This document shows positions 8,974-17,351 of a stretch of 64,000 nt of DNA, one piece after another. The notes beneath the pieces were generated by a model. The model saw only the letters and a list, made by a program, of their open reading frames with translations, had not been told where the DNA came from and made no database searches. A program made the translations under genes and the position numbers. Each line of letters opens with the position of its first letter. Within the stretch, counting starts at the first letter, position 1. The DNA is from Natrinema hispanicum (lineage in GTDB: Archaea > Halobacteriota > Halobacteria > Halobacteriales > Natrialbaceae): the NCBI RefSeq assembly GCF_004217335.1, contig NZ_SHMP01000003.1, positions 682,001-746,000 of the forward strand. The letters are read 5' to 3'.

Positions 8974-9564
8974 ATGTACGTCGGACGATTCGTCGTCGTC
9001 GGCCCCGAGGTCGGCGCGTATCGCGTCTCTTCACGTTCGTTCCCCAACCGCGAGATCACCGCTCGAGAGGAAGCACTCACCGTCGGTCCCACCGACGACG
9101 CACCGGAGACTGACAACCCCTATGTCTCTTACAACTGCCTGCGCGTCGTCGAGACGCCGACGGGCGAGACGGTCGCCTTCGGGAACGGGTCGCACGTCGA
9201 CCCGATCGCGGAGAAACTCGAGCGTGGCTATCCCGCTCGCGATGCGCTGGCCGAGAGCCTGCTGGCACTCGATTACGAAAAGGACGACTACGACACGCCC
9301 CGGATCGCGGCGACGATCGGCGACGATGGCGAGGCCATGATCGGCACGGTTCGCAAGGACGCCCTGCTCGTCGAGACCGTCGACGAGCCGACGCTGGTCG
9401 CGACCTACGAGAACGACGCCCCGGAAGCGTTCGCCCTCGAGGCCGACAGCGCCGACGCAGCCGCCAGCGAGGTCTACGACCACGAGTTCGAGCACGCCGT
9501 CTGTGCAGCCGGTGTCGCACTGACTGACGACGGGTTCGAGACGGCGATCGAAAACGGCAACTGA
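8974..9564 (+). CDS. purO: IMP cyclohydrolase PurO
   Basis: A 196-residue archaeal-type IMP cyclohydrolase, which closes FAICAR to IMP in the last step of purine biosynthesis. The N-terminus [35 protein letters not shown] split across strand segments, and the central [24 protein letters not shown] region match the family. Length is typical (~200). It starts 31 bp from the divergent HNH gene. I recognise the family by its conserved N-terminus and tail ([19 protein letters not shown]), without a search. Confidence 0.88.
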   Translation: MYVGRFVVVGPEVGAYRVSSRSFPNREITAREEALTVGPTDDAPETDNPYVSYNCLRVVETPTGETVAFGNGSHVDPIAEKLERGYPARDALAESLLALDYEKDDYDTPRIAATIGDDGEAMIGTVRKDALLVETVDEPTLVATYENDAPEAFALEADSADAAASEVYDHEFEHAVCAAGVALTDDGFETAIENGN

Positions 9565-9715
9565 GCGGCACAGCTCGTTTTGCTCGCTGCAATCACCAGC
9601 CCAGCGTAGCTATCGCTCCCGAACGAGTATCGACGGGCGCTGGGTCGTCGACCACCCGCCGCTATGCCCACCTACTGGATAACCTACAAATCACTGGCAC
9701 CTGTTAGCTGTGGGC

Positions 9716-10384
9716 ATGAAGGTCGGACTCATCTCGGACATCCATGGGAACCGAGTCGCCCTCGAGGCCGTCCTCGAGGCCATGCCGCCGGTCGATGAGG
9801 TGTGCTGTGCGGGGGACGTGGTCGGCTACAACCCCTGGCCGGCTGACTGCGTCGACATGCTGCGAGACCGGGACGTGCCGACGGTGATGGGCAACCACGA
9901 CGCCGCCGTTGCCGCGGAGACGCCCTTCCGATTCAACGGCATGGCGCAGGCAGGCGTCGAGCACGCGGAAGCGCAGCTTTCTGACGATCAGCTCGAGTGG
10001 CTCGCCGAACTCCCGGCCGAGCGCCACGTCTACGACGGACAGCTGAAACTCGTCCACGGCCATCCGGACGATCCGGATCGCTACACCAGATATACCTACC
10101 CGCAGGAGTTTACACCGCGGCTGCTCGGCGACGAAGACGTGCTGGTGCTCGGTCATACGCACGTTCAGGGCGTCGAGCGGTTCGCCGAGGGGATCGTCGT
10201 CAACCCGGGCAGTGTCGGCCAGCCCCGCGATGGAGATCCGCGGGCGGGGTACGCCGTCGTGGATCTCGAGGCGTTGACCGTCGAGACCGGCCGCGTCGAA
10301 TACGACATCGAGGCGGTGCAGACGGCCGTCGACGAGGCCGGGCTCCCCGACCGCATCGGAACGCGGCTCGCACGCGGGGAGTGA
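9716..10384 (+). CDS. Metallophosphoesterase (YfcE/Calcineurin-like)
   Basis: A 222-residue phosphoesterase with the full metal-site set: GLISDIHGN at the N-terminus, AGDVVGYNPWP, MGNHDAAV, LVHGHP and LGHTHVQGVE. The last motif precedes VNPGSVGQPRDGDP, typical of the YfcE/MJ0936 group of phosphodiesterases. A GTG two codons upstream is possible, but the ATG giving MKVGLISDIHG fits the family. It is a single gene with cysE downstream. Confidence 0.9.
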   Translation: MKVGLISDIHGNRVALEAVLEAMPPVDEVCCAGDVVGYNPWPADCVDMLRDRDVPTVMGNHDAAVAAETPFRFNGMAQAGVEHAEAQLSDDQLEWLAELPAERHVYDGQLKLVHGHPDDPDRYTRYTYPQEFTPRLLGDEDVLVLGHTHVQGVERFAEGIVVNPGSVGQPRDGDPRAGYAVVDLEALTVETGRVEYDIEAVQTAVDEAGLPDRIGTRLARGE

Positions 10385-10452
10385 GAGCCGTGAGCCGGCA
10401 CGCGACCACGGAAAGGGACGCTTTAACACGTCCTCCACGGCTACTGTCTGAC

Positions 10453-10596
10453 ATGGTAGCTCCCGGCTCGACTGTGTGTACCGATCGGAACCAGCCACGG
10501 CACGTCGTGGGCCGGTGGTGTCGCTCGCGTCCGTCCCGGAACCGACGACGCCTCGAGACCGGATCGACAAGGGAGACGATCGAGACCGATGCTTAG
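10453..10596 (+). CDS. Possible upstream ORF in the cysE leader
   Basis: A TTTAA box at 10422-10426 lies about 30 bp before an ATG that opens a 47-codon frame ending eight bases inside cysE. The peptide has two Cys and many Arg, unlike the acidic haloarchaeal proteome, so it may not be translated. No other promoter-like AT-rich sequence lies nearer to cysE, which suggests a ~140-nt leader. This is a weak candidate only. Confidence 0.2.
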   Translation: MVAPGSTVCTDRNQPRHVVGRWCRSRPSRNRRRLETGSTRETIETDA

Positions 10597-11107
10597 GCGC
10601 ATCTACGAGGACATGCGGGCGATGCGCGAGCGTGATCCCGCAGCGAAGGGCTGGCTCGAGGTGCTGTGTTGCTATCCGGGGCTGCACGCGGTCTGGGCCC
10701 ACCGGATCGCACACCGATGCTGGACCGGCGGCGGGACCGGCGAGCGATTTGTGGCACGGCTGCTTTCCCATCTCGTGCGGCTGTTGACCGGCGTCGAGAT
10801 TCACCCAGGCGCGGATCTCGGTCGGCGGGTGACGATCGATCACGGGATGGGCGTCGTCATCGGCGAGACGGCAGAGATCGGCGACGACGTCCACATGTAT
10901 CACGGCGTCACGCTCGGCGGGGCCACGAACGAACCGGTCAAGCGCCATCCGACGGTCGAATCGGGCGCACAATTAGGAGCCAACGCGACGCTGCTCGGCG
11001 ATATCACGATCGGCGAGGAGGCAGCCGTCGGTGCCGGCTCGGTCGTCACGCAGGACGTCGACCCCGGTGCGACCGTCGTCGGCATTCCAGCAGAACGAGT
11101 CGACTGA
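10589..11107 (+). CDS. cysE: Serine O-acetyltransferase
   Basis: A 172-residue CysE-like left-handed beta-helix acetyltransferase, making O-acetylserine for cysteine synthesis. Signature segments are GVEIHPGADLGRRVTIDHG, GVVIGETAEIGDDVHMYHGV, TLGG and ERVD at the end. The catalytic His is in IDHG, and the hexapeptide repeats continue to VVGIPAE. It is shorter than E. coli CysE (273) because the N-terminal helical domain is reduced, as in many archaeal and Gram-positive forms. The start MLRRIYEDM follows a possible uORF and a long leader. Confidence 0.9.
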   Translation: MLRRIYEDMRAMRERDPAAKGWLEVLCCYPGLHAVWAHRIAHRCWTGGGTGERFVARLLSHLVRLLTGVEIHPGADLGRRVTIDHGMGVVIGETAEIGDDVHMYHGVTLGGATNEPVKRHPTVESGAQLGANATLLGDITIGEEAAVGAGSVVTQDVDPGATVVGIPAERVD

Positions 11108-11129
11108 CGAACGCAGCCGAATCAGCCGG

Positions 11130-12521
11130 TTACACGAGCGGCTCGAGCAGTCCTCGACCCGCCTCGAGCAACTCACGAACCCGTTTCTCGTCCCCTGCCT
11201 CGGCGTAGACCCGCAACACCGGCTCCGTGCCACTGGGGCGAACGAGCAGCCACGAGCCGTCGGCCAGCAGGAGTTTGAACCCGTCGGCGGTGTTGACGTC
11301 CTCGACGTCGGTGTCCGCGACGGTTTCGGGGATCGCTGTCTCGAGGTCGTCGAGGACCCGCGCCTTCTCGCTGTCGGGACAGTCGACGCTGATCTTGTCC
11401 TGAACCACGGTGCCGTGAGTCTCGAGGAGTCGGTCGACTCGCTCGTCCAGTGGCTCGTCGGCGTGCATCGTGGCCGCGAGCAACGCCATCAACACGCCGT
11501 CTTTCTCGCGGACGTGGCCCCGGACGGTGAAGCCGCCGGACTCCTCGCCGCCGACGAGCGCGTCGCCGTCGGCCATCGCCTCGGCGACCCACTTGAAGCC
11601 GACCGGGACCTCCCGGACGGGTTCGCCGTGGGCCTCGGCGATCCGGTCGATCAGATACGTCGTCGAGACGGTCCGGACCGCCGATCCGGACGCGTCCTCG
11701 AGCAGATAGTCGTACAGCGCGGCGAAAAACAGGTTCTCGTCGAGATAGCCACGTTCGGGCGTGACGACGGCGATGCGGTCGGCGTCGCCGTCGTTGGCGA
11801 TCCCGAGATCGACGCCGCTGTCGTCGGTGACGGTTTCGATCAGCGTTTCGAGGTTCTCCGCGGCGGGTTCGGGCGAGCCGCCGCCGAAGTCTGGATCGCG
11901 CTCACACCGGACGCGTTCGAGGTCGGCTCCGGCGCGCTCGAGGACCGCGTCGGTGGTCCCGCGGCCGCTGCCGTGCATCGCGTCGTAGGCGACCGACAGC
12001 CCCGAGAGGTCTGCGCTGCCGGTGATCGATTCGACCAAGTCAAAGACGGTGTCCGCATGGGACGGGGCGAAATCGACCTCGCGGACGGTGCCGTGGTCGG
12101 CTTCGGGAAGCGACTCGGGTTCGGCAAGGCGATCTGCAATAGCATCGGTGATGGCGGGCAGTGCTGGCGCGCCGTCGTCGGGAATGAACTTCACGCCGTT
12201 GTATTCGGGCGGATTGTGCGAGGCCGTGATGACGAGCGCGCCCGCCAGGTCGCGGTCGACGATCGCATGGGCGACCAGCGGCGTCGGCCGATCCCGATCG
12301 GAGAGCAACACGTCGAACCCGTTTGCACACAGCACTCGCGACAGTTCCTCGGCGAACCCGCGGGAGGTCTCGCGGGCGTCGTATCCGATCGCGACCGGGC
12401 CCTCGAGCCCCTCGTCGTCGAGATACGTCGCGACCGCCTGTCCGACCATCCGGACGCGTGGCGTCGTAAACTCCTCGAGCGTCGCCCGCCAGCCATCGGT
12501 ACCGAAGCTGATCGTCTCCAT
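11130..12521 (-). CDS. Alpha-D-phosphohexomutase (phosphoglucomutase/phosphomannomutase family)
   Basis: A 463-residue phosphohexomutase with all four signature loops: the phosphoserine loop TASHNPPEYNG, the metal loop DGDADRIAV, the sugar loop GGEESGG and the phosphate loop RPSGTEPVLRVY. The start METISFGTDGW is the family's usual N-terminus. An in-frame extension upstream would overlap a non-coding repeat and is rejected. Whether glucose, mannose or glucosamine phosphate is the substrate cannot be told. It is convergent with cysE, with stops 22 bp apart. Confidence 0.9.
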   Translation of the reverse strand: METISFGTDGWRATLEEFTTPRVRMVGQAVATYLDDEGLEGPVAIGYDARETSRGFAEELSRVLCANGFDVLLSDRDRPTPLVAHAIVDRDLAGALVITASHNPPEYNGVKFIPDDGAPALPAITDAIADRLAEPESLPEADHGTVREVDFAPSHADTVFDLVESITGSADLSGLSVAYDAMHGSGRGTTDAVLERAGADLERVRCERDPDFGGGSPEPAAENLETLIETVTDDSGVDLGIANDGDADRIAVVTPERGYLDENLFFAALYDYLLEDASGSAVRTVSTTYLIDRIAEAHGEPVREVPVGFKWVAEAMADGDALVGGEESGGFTVRGHVREKDGVLMALLAATMHADEPLDERVDRLLETHGTVVQDKISVDCPDSEKARVLDDLETAIPETVADTDVEDVNTADGFKLLLADGSWLLVRPSGTEPVLRVYAEAGDEKRVRELLEAGRGLLEPLV

Positions 12522-12606
12522 GGTGCGGTGGTCGCGGGCCGGTGCGAAAAAAGCGACGGGCGACTGCGACCACAGAACATGAGAAGTCACACCACAGCAG
12601 ACCAAC

Positions 12607-12691
12607 TCATACGGTCTACTGTACGTCATTGCCGGTGCAACCGCGACCGCCCTGCGGTTGCACCGGTAACTCGTTACAGCAAACCGTATCA
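12607..12691. repeat. 79-bp palindromic element, copy 1
   Basis: The body at 12610-12688 is 79 bp with a 22+13+9+13+22 layout. Outer arms TACGGTCTACTGTA/TACAGCAAACCGTA are near-perfect inverted repeats. Inner arms CCGGTGCAACCGC/GCGGTTGCACCGG are a perfect 13-bp stem. It is flanked by a direct TCA triplet (12607-12609 and 12689-12691). The right TCA is the stop codon (TGA on the minus strand) of the gene at 12689-13648. The first 60 bp are identical to copy 2. Confidence 0.85.
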
Positions 12692-13648
12692 GGCGTCGAC
12701 ATCGGCGAGGCGCTGTTCGAAGAGCCGTTCGCCCGTCTCCTCACAGGTGACCGCGACGACCTTGTGGGAACTACAGCAGGATTCGACGACTTCCTCGCCC
12801 ATGCGTACGTCGCCCCCGGAGGGACAGGTCTCGAGGAACATCCGAAGCCCGTTGAGCACCGCCCCCTTCGTCTCGGGCTGGTAGGCGTCCCAGTCGGGCA
12901 CCCACGACTCGAGAGCGCGGCCGGCAGCGACGTCAGCGAGCAACGCGGCACGAGAGGGCCAGCGACCCACCACGCCGGACGGGGAACGCAACGTGCGGGC
13001 TTCGCCGCCGTCGGCGAGGTCGAACTCGTCTGGATCGGCATCGAACCCGAACGCGTCGACAGCGGCCGTAGCGTCGAGCCCCGACTCCTCGACGGCGTCG
13101 ATCTCGTCGATCCAGTCGGCCTCGAAGGCGTCGGTCAGGCAGAGATCGTCTCGGTCGTCGCAGGGCTCGAGGACATCGTGCTCGAGAAACAGCGTCTCGA
13201 GGTCGAGGTCGAAGGCGTCAGCGAGTTCATTAGCCTCGCCGGCGGTCGTGTCGGGTTCGGACGTCGCATCCGCATCGCGGCTTGTCACATCGGCAGCGCC
13301 GGCTGAGTCGGTATCGCCGTGGTCTGTGTCGATGTCTGCAGTCGCCGCGGTGTCGGCACCGCCGAGACCGCTCGCTACGTCAGGATCGGGGTCCTTGCCG
13401 AACCAGCGCAGGACTGCCGGTGGGAGATACCGCTTGGTCAGCGTCGGCGTGCCGGGGACGAGATACCCCCGCAGGTAGATCAACGCGATCGACATCACGA
13501 CAGCGAGGAGGCCGCCGAGACGGGATTTCCGCGCGATGAGCGAGCCAGCGACCATCGCGATAACCAGGTTCAGGACAGTACACGGTTCGCAGCGGTTTTC
13601 GCCCGTGTAGTCGGGCTGTCTGAGTTCGTCGACGACGTCAAGTTGCAT
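12689..13648 (-). CDS. Conserved haloarchaeal membrane-anchored protein of unknown function
   Basis: A 319-residue protein. The N-terminus has the segment YTGENRCEPCTVLNLVIA, leading into two hydrophobic helices (~20-60) that probably anchor it in the membrane. A low-complexity acidic linker (~100-150) follows, then a soluble domain with paired cysteines (EPCDDRDDLC and, near the end, ESCCSSHKVVAVTCEETGERL) that may bind metal. I recognise it as a haloarchaeal family without known function. The start MQLDVVDELRQP at 13648 is preferred over an ATG ten codons upstream. Its stop codon is part of palindromic element copy 1. Confidence 0.7.
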   Translation of the reverse strand: MQLDVVDELRQPDYTGENRCEPCTVLNLVIAMVAGSLIARKSRLGGLLAVVMSIALIYLRGYLVPGTPTLTKRYLPPAVLRWFGKDPDPDVASGLGGADTAATADIDTDHGDTDSAGAADVTSRDADATSEPDTTAGEANELADAFDLDLETLFLEHDVLEPCDDRDDLCLTDAFEADWIDEIDAVEESGLDATAAVDAFGFDADPDEFDLADGGEARTLRSPSGVVGRWPSRAALLADVAAGRALESWVPDWDAYQPETKGAVLNGLRMFLETCPSGGDVRMGEEVVESCCSSHKVVAVTCEETGERLFEQRLADVDA

Positions 13649-13754
13649 CTCGAGACGATTGTCATCACCATCACACATTTAGTTGTCGGACGGACAGTTC
13701 GGCTCCGAGACCGACCACTGAACTGGCAGGATGGCTCACGTGCGCGAATACGGA

Positions 13755-14009
13755 TCACTCGAGCCCGACGAGCTGTTCTTTTTCGGCGCGCGATAGCTGC
13801 TTGATCTCGTACTCACGGGACATCGCAGCTGATTTCGAGTCGAACCGCTCGTGATAGCGGAGTTCGACCGGTGTTCGGCCACGGGTGTATTTCGCACCGT
13901 CGCCGGCGTCGTGTTCGGCCACGCGTCGCTCGAGGTCGGTCGTGTAGCCGGTGTAGAGAGAGCCATCAGCACACTCGAGGACGTAGACGACGTGGGCAGT
14001 CTCGGCCAT
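13755..14009 (-). CDS. GIY-YIG family nuclease-like protein (UPF0213 type)
   Basis: An 84-residue single GIY-YIG domain of the small UPF0213/YhbQ type. The VVYVLEC...[20 protein letters not shown] segment, split over the first 35 residues, holds the YVL/YTG motif and the catalytic Arg, followed by [15 protein letters not shown] and the family tail [17 protein letters not shown]. The start at [12 protein letters not shown] fits the family; a longer start nine codons upstream is less likely. Its role is unknown; members are suggested to act on damaged or branched nucleic acid. Confidence 0.9.
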   Translation of the reverse strand: MAETAHVVYVLECADGSLYTGYTTDLERRVAEHDAGDGAKYTRGRTPVELRYHERFDSKSAAMSREYEIKQLSRAEKEQLVGLE

Positions 14010-14081
14010 CGACTGCCGAATGGGACGGAGCTGCAAAAAGTCTCACGTCCGTAGGGGTCCTGATCGGTCGTCGCGATACGT

Positions 14082-14231
14082 TCAGGCGCCGCGAGCGCGT
14101 TCTTTCGCGGCTTCAGCGATTCCAGCGTTCGCCGAACAGCTGACACACGCGTGTATTTCACCGCGTTCGTTGGCGAAAACGCGTGCGAACCGTTCGGAGA
14201 CGTGCGCGCCGCAATGGTCACACTTGGGCAT
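14082..14231 (-). CDS. Small CxxC zinc-finger protein (DUF7563-like)
   Basis: A 49-residue protein with two CxxC pairs, MPKCDHCGAHVSERFARVF and IHACVSCSANAG, forming a treble-clef-like small zinc finger. It ends in a basic helix (EAAKERARGA). I recognise it as the haloarchaeal DUF7563 group. A TATA-like TATTTAAC and a 15-bp palindrome (14292-14306) lie upstream. Function unknown; small haloarchaeal zinc fingers often act as regulators. Confidence 0.8.
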   Translation of the reverse strand: MPKCDHCGAHVSERFARVFANERGEIHACVSCSANAGIAEAAKERARGA

Positions 14232-14291
14232 TGGACACACCGGCCGGAGCCGGTACTCGATTATACCGGGTGAACAGTTAAATAGTCTTCT

Positions 14292-14306
14292 CCAAACACT
14301 GTTTGG
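14292..14306. promoter_or_regulatory. Palindrome upstream of the DUF7563 gene
   Basis: CCAAACA-C-TGTTTGG is a perfect 7-bp inverted repeat around one base. On the minus strand it ends about 9 bp before the TATA-like TATTTAAC (near 14280), where an activator or BRE-overlapping regulator would bind. Confidence 0.4.
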
Positions 14307-14350
14307 CTTTCCGGTAGCAGGAAGTATTTTTCCCTAACAAAGTATGCGTG

Positions 14351-15109
14351 TCAATCACGAGCCGTGGCGATCGCCTGTGCGATCAGGGTTGCCTGTGCGC
14401 CAGCGACAAAGCCCGCATCAATGTTGACGACCGAGAGAACGGTACAGGACTGTAACATCCCGGCGAGTGCCGCCTCGCCGTCGCCGCCGTACCCGTAGCC
14501 GCTCGAGACGGGGACGCCGATGACCGGCGTATCGACGAGACCGGCGACGACGGTCGGCAGTGCACCCTCCCGGCCGGCAGCGACGATCATCACGTCGGCG
14601 TCGCGGAACCGATCGAGCTGATCGAGCGTGCGAGACAGCGCTGCGACACCAACGTCGTCGACCCGATCGACCGTCGCGCCGGCGTCCAGACAGACGGCCT
14701 CGGCTTCATCGGCGACTGCCTCGTCGACCGTCCCGCCGGTGGCGATGCCGACGGTCGCCTCGAGCGACGGCGGCTCGTAGTCGGCGGTCACCACCCGAAC
14801 CGCGCCGCTGTGGCGGTGGATCGTCGCGTCCGGAGTCGTCTCCGCGACGTAGTCCTCGAGAGCGGCAAACTGCGGGTCGGAGACACGGGTGAGCAGTGCT
14901 CGCCCGGTCGTCTCGAGTGCGGTTTCGGCCAGTGCGACGACCTGCGGGGTCGATTTTCCCTCTGCGAAGATCGCTTCTGGGACGCCACGGCGCTGGTCGC
15001 GGGCTGCGTCGAACCGGCCCGCCTCGCCGGTGGCATACCCCCTGAGTTCGGCCTCGGCCGCCGCTGGCGAGACGGTACCATCGGCGACGGCGTCGAGGAG
15101 TTCACGCAT
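14351..15109 (-). CDS. larB: LarB-like AIR carboxylase-fold protein
   Basis: A 252-residue protein of the LarB family, which carboxylates nicotinic acid adenine dinucleotide at the start of nickel-pincer cofactor synthesis. The C-terminal PurE-like domain shows IVAAGREGALPTVVAGL and VSSGYGYGGDGEAALAGML. The N-terminus (FAEGKSTPQVVALA) is also typical. The start at 15109 gives MRELLDAVADGTVSP, usual for the family. No larC, larE or larA is in the window, so the destination of the cofactor is not seen. Confidence 0.88.
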   Translation of the reverse strand: MRELLDAVADGTVSPAAAEAELRGYATGEAGRFDAARDQRRGVPEAIFAEGKSTPQVVALAETALETTGRALLTRVSDPQFAALEDYVAETTPDATIHRHSGAVRVVTADYEPPSLEATVGIATGGTVDEAVADEAEAVCLDAGATVDRVDDVGVAALSRTLDQLDRFRDADVMIVAAGREGALPTVVAGLVDTPVIGVPVSSGYGYGGDGEAALAGMLQSCTVLSVVNIDAGFVAGAQATLIAQAIATARD

Positions 15110-15384
15110 ACACGCGCTCCGCGGCCGAGACACTCGAATCCGTCGACCCAGGGTCGAGAACAACCGAGTGAACGAGGGGTCTGGTCTGGTTGGTCTCTGG
15201 TTGGTCAGGTACTGAACGTGCGCGCGAGCCCCGGAGGACCGCGCGCGAGCCGGAATCCGGTGATTGACGGCCTTCGAAATCGAACCGGGTCGCTCATTAG
15301 ACATATACTTTCCGGTGAGTCTGGCCATCGAAACCGGCGAATCAACCGCTGCAACCCCCGTATTTCCGGTAGTAAGCACAATTC

Positions 15385-15392
15385 TTATATAG
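15385..15392 (+). promoter_or_regulatory. TATA box of the histone-fold gene
   Basis: TTATATAG starts 32 bp before the ATG at 15417, predicting a leaderless or nearly leaderless transcript. Confidence 0.6.
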
Positions 15393-15416
15393 GGTAACGG
15401 GAAAGGAATAGATCGT

Positions 15417-15584
15417 ATGGCAGATCTTATCGTCAAAGCCGCCGTAAAGGAAGCGCTCGATGACAAAAACGTCGCCTCGGACTTCTACGACGCCCTCGAC
15501 GAGGAGGTCTCCGAGCTGCTCGACGATGCGGCCCGACGCGCTGAGGCTAACGACCGGAAGACGGTCCAGCCCCGCGACCTGTAA
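15417..15584 (+). CDS. Small histone-fold protein (DUF1931/NF-YB-like)
   Basis: A 55-residue protein, MADLIVKAAVKEALDDKNV..., ending in NDRKTVQPRDL. It matches a small haloarchaeal histone-fold/DUF1931 (NF-YB/HAP5-like) group: a helix, a loop and a second long helix with the RKTVQPRDL motif that in histones contacts DNA. It is much shorter than the fused-doublet histone of haloarchaea. A strong TATA box precedes it and a T-run follows 16 bp after the stop, so it is probably an independent transcript. DNA binding is inferred. Confidence 0.8.
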   Translation: MADLIVKAAVKEALDDKNVASDFYDALDEEVSELLDDAARRAEANDRKTVQPRDL

Positions 15585-15599
15585 GGTCGAGACTGCTTC

Positions 15600-15606
15600 G
15601 TTTTTT
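15600..15606 (+). terminator. T-run terminator of the histone-fold gene
   Basis: A GTTTTTT run lies 15 bp after the TAA stop of the 55-residue gene. Archaeal RNA polymerase terminates at such oligo-T tracts. Palindromic element copy 2 begins 44 bp further on. Confidence 0.5.
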
Positions 15607-15649
15607 ATCGACGCCGCGACAGCCAAGAGCTGCGCATATCCGTCGCTCG

Positions 15650-15734
15650 TCATACGGTCTACTGTACGTCATTGCCGGTGCAACCGCGACCGCCCTGCGG
15701 TTGCACCGGTAAATCGTGTTCTCCAGCAGTATCA
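15650..15734. repeat. 79-bp palindromic element, copy 2
   Basis: The body at 15653-15731 is again 79 bp. Its first 60 bp equal copy 1, including the perfect 13-bp inner stem. Its right end (TTCTCCAGCAGTA) differs and instead resembles the right end of the orc1-side element. TCA flanks it on both sides (15650-15652 and 15732-15734), the right one being the idi2 stop codon. Confidence 0.85.
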
Positions 15735-16793
15735 GCGCTGGCGCTGGGTCACGTACTCGTTGGTTCGACCGAGTAGCACGTAATCGGTCTCGCGCAGTTC
15801 CGGGATCGACGCCGACCCGGTGACGAACATCGCCGTCCGTAACTCGAGGGCAAGCGTCTCGATCAGGTCGACGACGGCGTCGGTCCCCTGCCCTGCGGGG
15901 GCGAGAAACGGCTTTGCGAGTCCGCCAGCGCGCGCACCGAGGGCGATCGCCTTCGCGATGTCGAGTCCAGAGCGGACGCCGCCGCTTGCGATCACGCAGT
16001 CGTGGACGGATGCCGCCTCGAGCGTACTCACTGCAGTTGGGACACCCCAGGCCCGGAACAGCTGTCCGATCGCTTCCTGACGGTCAGCACCGACCGCGGC
16101 CGCGCGGTGGGACTCGATTCCCGACCACGTCGTACCGCCTTGCCCGGCGACATCGACGGCGTCGACACCGGCGTCGGCGAGTCGACGCGCCGTCTCACGT
16201 GCGATTCCGTTGCCCGTCTCCTTGACGATCACCGGCACCGAGAGGTCGGCGGCGACGGCCTCGATCGCGTCGAGGCAGCCGCGCGCATCGACATCACCCT
16301 CCGGTTGGACGGCTTCCTGTAAGAAGTTCAGATGGATCGCCATCGCATCGGCGTCGATCATCTCGACGGCGCGCTCGACGTCGTCGACGTCGTACTCGAG
16401 CAACTGGGCCGCGCCAACGTTGCCATAGAGGAAGGCGTCGGGCGCAACGTCTCGGACGACCGTGTACGACTCGAGTAGGTCCTCGTCGTCGAGCTCGAGG
16501 CCGGCACGCTGGCTACCGACGCCCATGGCGATATTCGTCTCCTGGGCGGCTTCGGCCAGCGCCCGGTTGATTTTCGTCGTGTTCGGGTGGCCGCCAGTCA
16601 TGCTCTCGATGACGATGGGGGCGGCGAGTTCGTGGCCGAACAGCGAGGTGGTCGTGTCGATCTCGTCGCGGTGGACATCCGGCAGTGCCTCGTGGACGAG
16701 GTCGATATCGGTGAACCCTGCGCCGTCCGTTTCGATGTCTTCCTCTTCGATGATGCGGATGTGATCGTCTTTCCTGTCGGATGTCTCGGGCAT
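15732..16793 (-). CDS. fni: Type 2 isopentenyl-diphosphate delta-isomerase
   Basis: A 353-residue FMN-dependent IPP isomerase (Idi2), interconverting IPP and DMAPP for archaeal lipid synthesis. Typical segments are [73 protein letters not shown] and [15 protein letters not shown], containing the FMN and substrate sites. The start [12 protein letters not shown] at 16793 is preferred to an upstream in-frame start. Its TGA stop forms the edge of palindromic element copy 2. Confidence 0.93.
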   Translation of the reverse strand: MPETSDRKDDHIRIIEEEDIETDGAGFTDIDLVHEALPDVHRDEIDTTTSLFGHELAAPIVIESMTGGHPNTTKINRALAEAAQETNIAMGVGSQRAGLELDDEDLLESYTVVRDVAPDAFLYGNVGAAQLLEYDVDDVERAVEMIDADAMAIHLNFLQEAVQPEGDVDARGCLDAIEAVAADLSVPVIVKETGNGIARETARRLADAGVDAVDVAGQGGTTWSGIESHRAAAVGADRQEAIGQLFRAWGVPTAVSTLEAASVHDCVIASGGVRSGLDIAKAIALGARAGGLAKPFLAPAGQGTDAVVDLIETLALELRTAMFVTGSASIPELRETDYVLLGRTNEYVTQRQR

Positions 16794-16918
16794 CGAATTG
16801 TCTCCATCGGAGGGTAGTGTGATGGTATTGAAAAGGTGTCCATTCGTCGGCCCTGTCGCTGCACGAATTGTGACAGCGACTCGCGTTTTTTGCTCCTCGC
16901 TGCGGTAGAACTGGTCCC

Positions 16919-17350
16919 ATGCTACGCACACTCCTGCTCGGTTTCGGGCTCGTCGAAATCGTCACGCCACGACCAGTGATCGAGGCCTGCGAACGGATCG
17001 GCCTGCGAAATCCCGGGACGGCCCGGCGACGGCCGCTGGCGCTGACGGGCGCACGGCTCGAGGGACTGGCCTTCGTCTGGCTACTTCTCCGCGGCCGCGA
17101 GGGATCGACGCTCATCAGCGCGCTACTCGGGCTTGCCGGGCTGATACTCGTCCTGATTCCGCGACCGATCATCAGGCTCAGCCAACACCTGGTGTATGCC
17201 AACACCGACGACCTCGAGCTCCGGCTGTGGGTGGTGCCCGCAGCGCGGCTGCTGGGCGTACTCTACCTGACAGTGCTCTTGCTGTCGCGCTCGGCGGGCA
17301 CTGAACGGACAGCCGACGCTGACGGCGACACCAACACGACGACTGCGTGA
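16919..17350 (+). CDS. Small membrane protein of unknown function
   Basis: A 143-residue hydrophobic protein with an N-terminal helix ([20 protein letters not shown]), one or two central helices ([19 protein letters not shown]) and another near residue 110 ([13 protein letters not shown]), then a short hydrophilic tail rich in Thr/Asp. The repeated phrase TPRPVIEAC / IPRPIIRLS suggests an internal duplication of two similar halves. I do not recognise a named family. It converges on rpiA with one intervening base. Confidence 0.6.
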   Translation: MLRTLLLGFGLVEIVTPRPVIEACERIGLRNPGTARRRPLALTGARLEGLAFVWLLLRGREGSTLISALLGLAGLILVLIPRPIIRLSQHLVYANTDDLELRLWVVPAARLLGVLYLTVLLLSRSAGTERTADADGDTNTTTA

Positions 17351-17351
17351 A

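Noticed and set aside
11031..12884. A 617-codon open frame on the plus strand opposite the phosphohexomutase gene.
   Set aside because: It is the antisense of a clear enzyme; long antisense frames are normal at this GC content, and the protein has no recognisable motif.
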